Source: JAIBBG01 sp043748015 (GTDB taxonomy: Bacteria; Bacteroidota; Bacteroidia; Flavobacteriales_D; Sanyastnellaceae). From it: DNA of 6,480 nt. The notes beneath the pieces are model-generated. The model was not told the origin of the DNA and searched no databases. It was given only the letters and a program-made list of their open reading frames with translations. Below, piece after piece: positions 5,929 to 6,480 of the stretch (position 1 is the stretch's first letter; the number at the start of each line of letters is the position of its first letter). Where the stretch lies: the NCBI GenBank assembly GCA_043748015.1, contig JAYTOA010000181.1:1-6480 (forward strand). Reading direction: 5' to 3'. The position numbers and the translations under genes are program-made.

Positions 5929-6480
5929 TTAACGTTCACTCAGTACTTCCGGTTCTTTGTTGTAATCTTCAACTGCTATCCAAAGTTCTTCTTCTTTAGG
6001 CTTTTCCATCAAGTAGCTTCCACCGCCGATAGCGATACCAATGGCCATTACAGGATTGAATTTAACTGAGCTGTTTGATTGAGAAATAATGTTGGCAGCA
6101 ATGATTCCGCTTCCTACACCAATCATGCTCCATTGAAGAATTTTGTAGTTGCGATATCTTTTGAGATGACTCATACTATTGGCATTATCATTCAAATCCA
6201 CCACCAGGTTTTTGTATTTGGCAGCACGAATGGGAGAGTCGCCTTTGGTATAATATTCCAGTATATCACCCGATGCGAGCATTGGGTCTTGGTTATTATT
6301 GGTGCCTTCTATCTTCAAAGTTTCACCTCCATAGACCGATAAATCGACTTCTTCAAAGAAATTGATCTTTCCCAGTTTAATGCGCATGGCATAACGTTCT
6401 GAGTTTAATCCATGAATTTTACAGAGGTTGGCAAAATAGCCATGACTATTCTGAAAGAAAGCCACCGTCGGTGATTCATA
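5929..6480 (-). CDS. Unrecognised protein with two C-terminal membrane segments (5' end outside the window)
   Basis: I do not recognise this protein. The frame is open from the right window edge (184 codons, first visible residues YESPTVAFF) to the TAA at 5931. A GTG at 6465 is the first start-like codon in the window, but the frame continues upstream, so the gene is most likely cut by the edge and the real start lies outside. Numbering from that GTG, residues 1-108 are soluble and look beta-rich, with GDILEYY (66-72) followed by a charged stretch. Two hydrophobic segments follow at about 109-128 (WSMIGVGSGIIAANI) and 137-153 (glycine-rich AIGIAIGGGS), then the acidic tail EKPKEEELWIAVEDYNKE. 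The end of this layout, a charged helix, a glycine-rich membrane hairpin and a tail ending near YNK, recalls small Bacteroidota membrane proteins of unknown function; that is an impression, not a family assignment. The next gene is 730 bp downstream, so it is not part of the channel operon. Confidence 0.7.
   Translation of the reverse strand, partial: YESPTVAFFQNSHGYFANLCKIHGLNSERYAMRIKLGKINFFEEVDLSVYGGETLKIEGTNNNQDPMLASGDILEYYTKGDSPIRAAKYKNLVVDLNDNANSMSHLKRYRNYKILQWSMIGVGSGIIAANIISQSNSSVKFNPVMAIGIAIGGGSYLMEKPKEEELWIAVEDYNKEPEVLSER

Overview
The window looks like chromosome from a free-living Bacteroidota bacterium, probably in the Chitinophagales/Sphingobacteriales range. This is an inference. 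The supports are moderate AT richness, starts without Shine-Dalgarno sequences, a TAnnTTTG-like -7 box ahead of two transcription units, and a Bacteroidota-style AsmA-like protein. All six recognisable genes are on the minus strand, so transcription runs from high to low coordinates. Both edge genes are cut by the window.

Layout from right to left. Positions 6480-5929 hold the 3' part of an unrecognised protein with two C-terminal membrane segments. Positions 5928-5199 are a 730-base gene-free stretch. It contains a cluster of three inverted repeats: a near-palindrome of about 193 bp (5461-5653), a T/A-rich perfect 11-bp stem palindrome (5666-5693) and a 46-bp imperfect hairpin (5394-5439). 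Then comes a tight four-gene cluster: a YbdG/MscM-type mechanosensitive channel (5198-3903), a CPBP-family intramembrane protease (3921-3298, overlapping the channel gene by 19 bp), an eIF1/SUI1-like (YciH) protein (3292-2954) and a THUMP-domain rRNA methyltransferase of the RlmL type (2926-1763, with a TTG start). After a 122-bp gap carrying a second promoter-like box, the first 546 codons of a large AsmA-like envelope protein run off the left edge (1640-1).

The cluster combines two membrane proteins (osmotic protection, membrane protease) with two translation proteins (initiation-factor-like protein, 23S rRNA methyltransferase). Spacing and overlaps suggest co-transcription from a promoter directly against the channel start. 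No shared pathway is evident beyond housekeeping or stress physiology. AsmA-like proteins belong to the group thought to affect envelope lipid transport, and this one appears to have its own promoter.

The genes are mostly ordinary. What is not explained by them is the inverted-repeat cluster at 5394-5693, which resembles a small non-autonomous repeat or mobile element (MITE-like) or a long-hairpin RNA. A second point is an Asp-to-Val change in the otherwise conserved SAM-binding motif of the methyltransferase.
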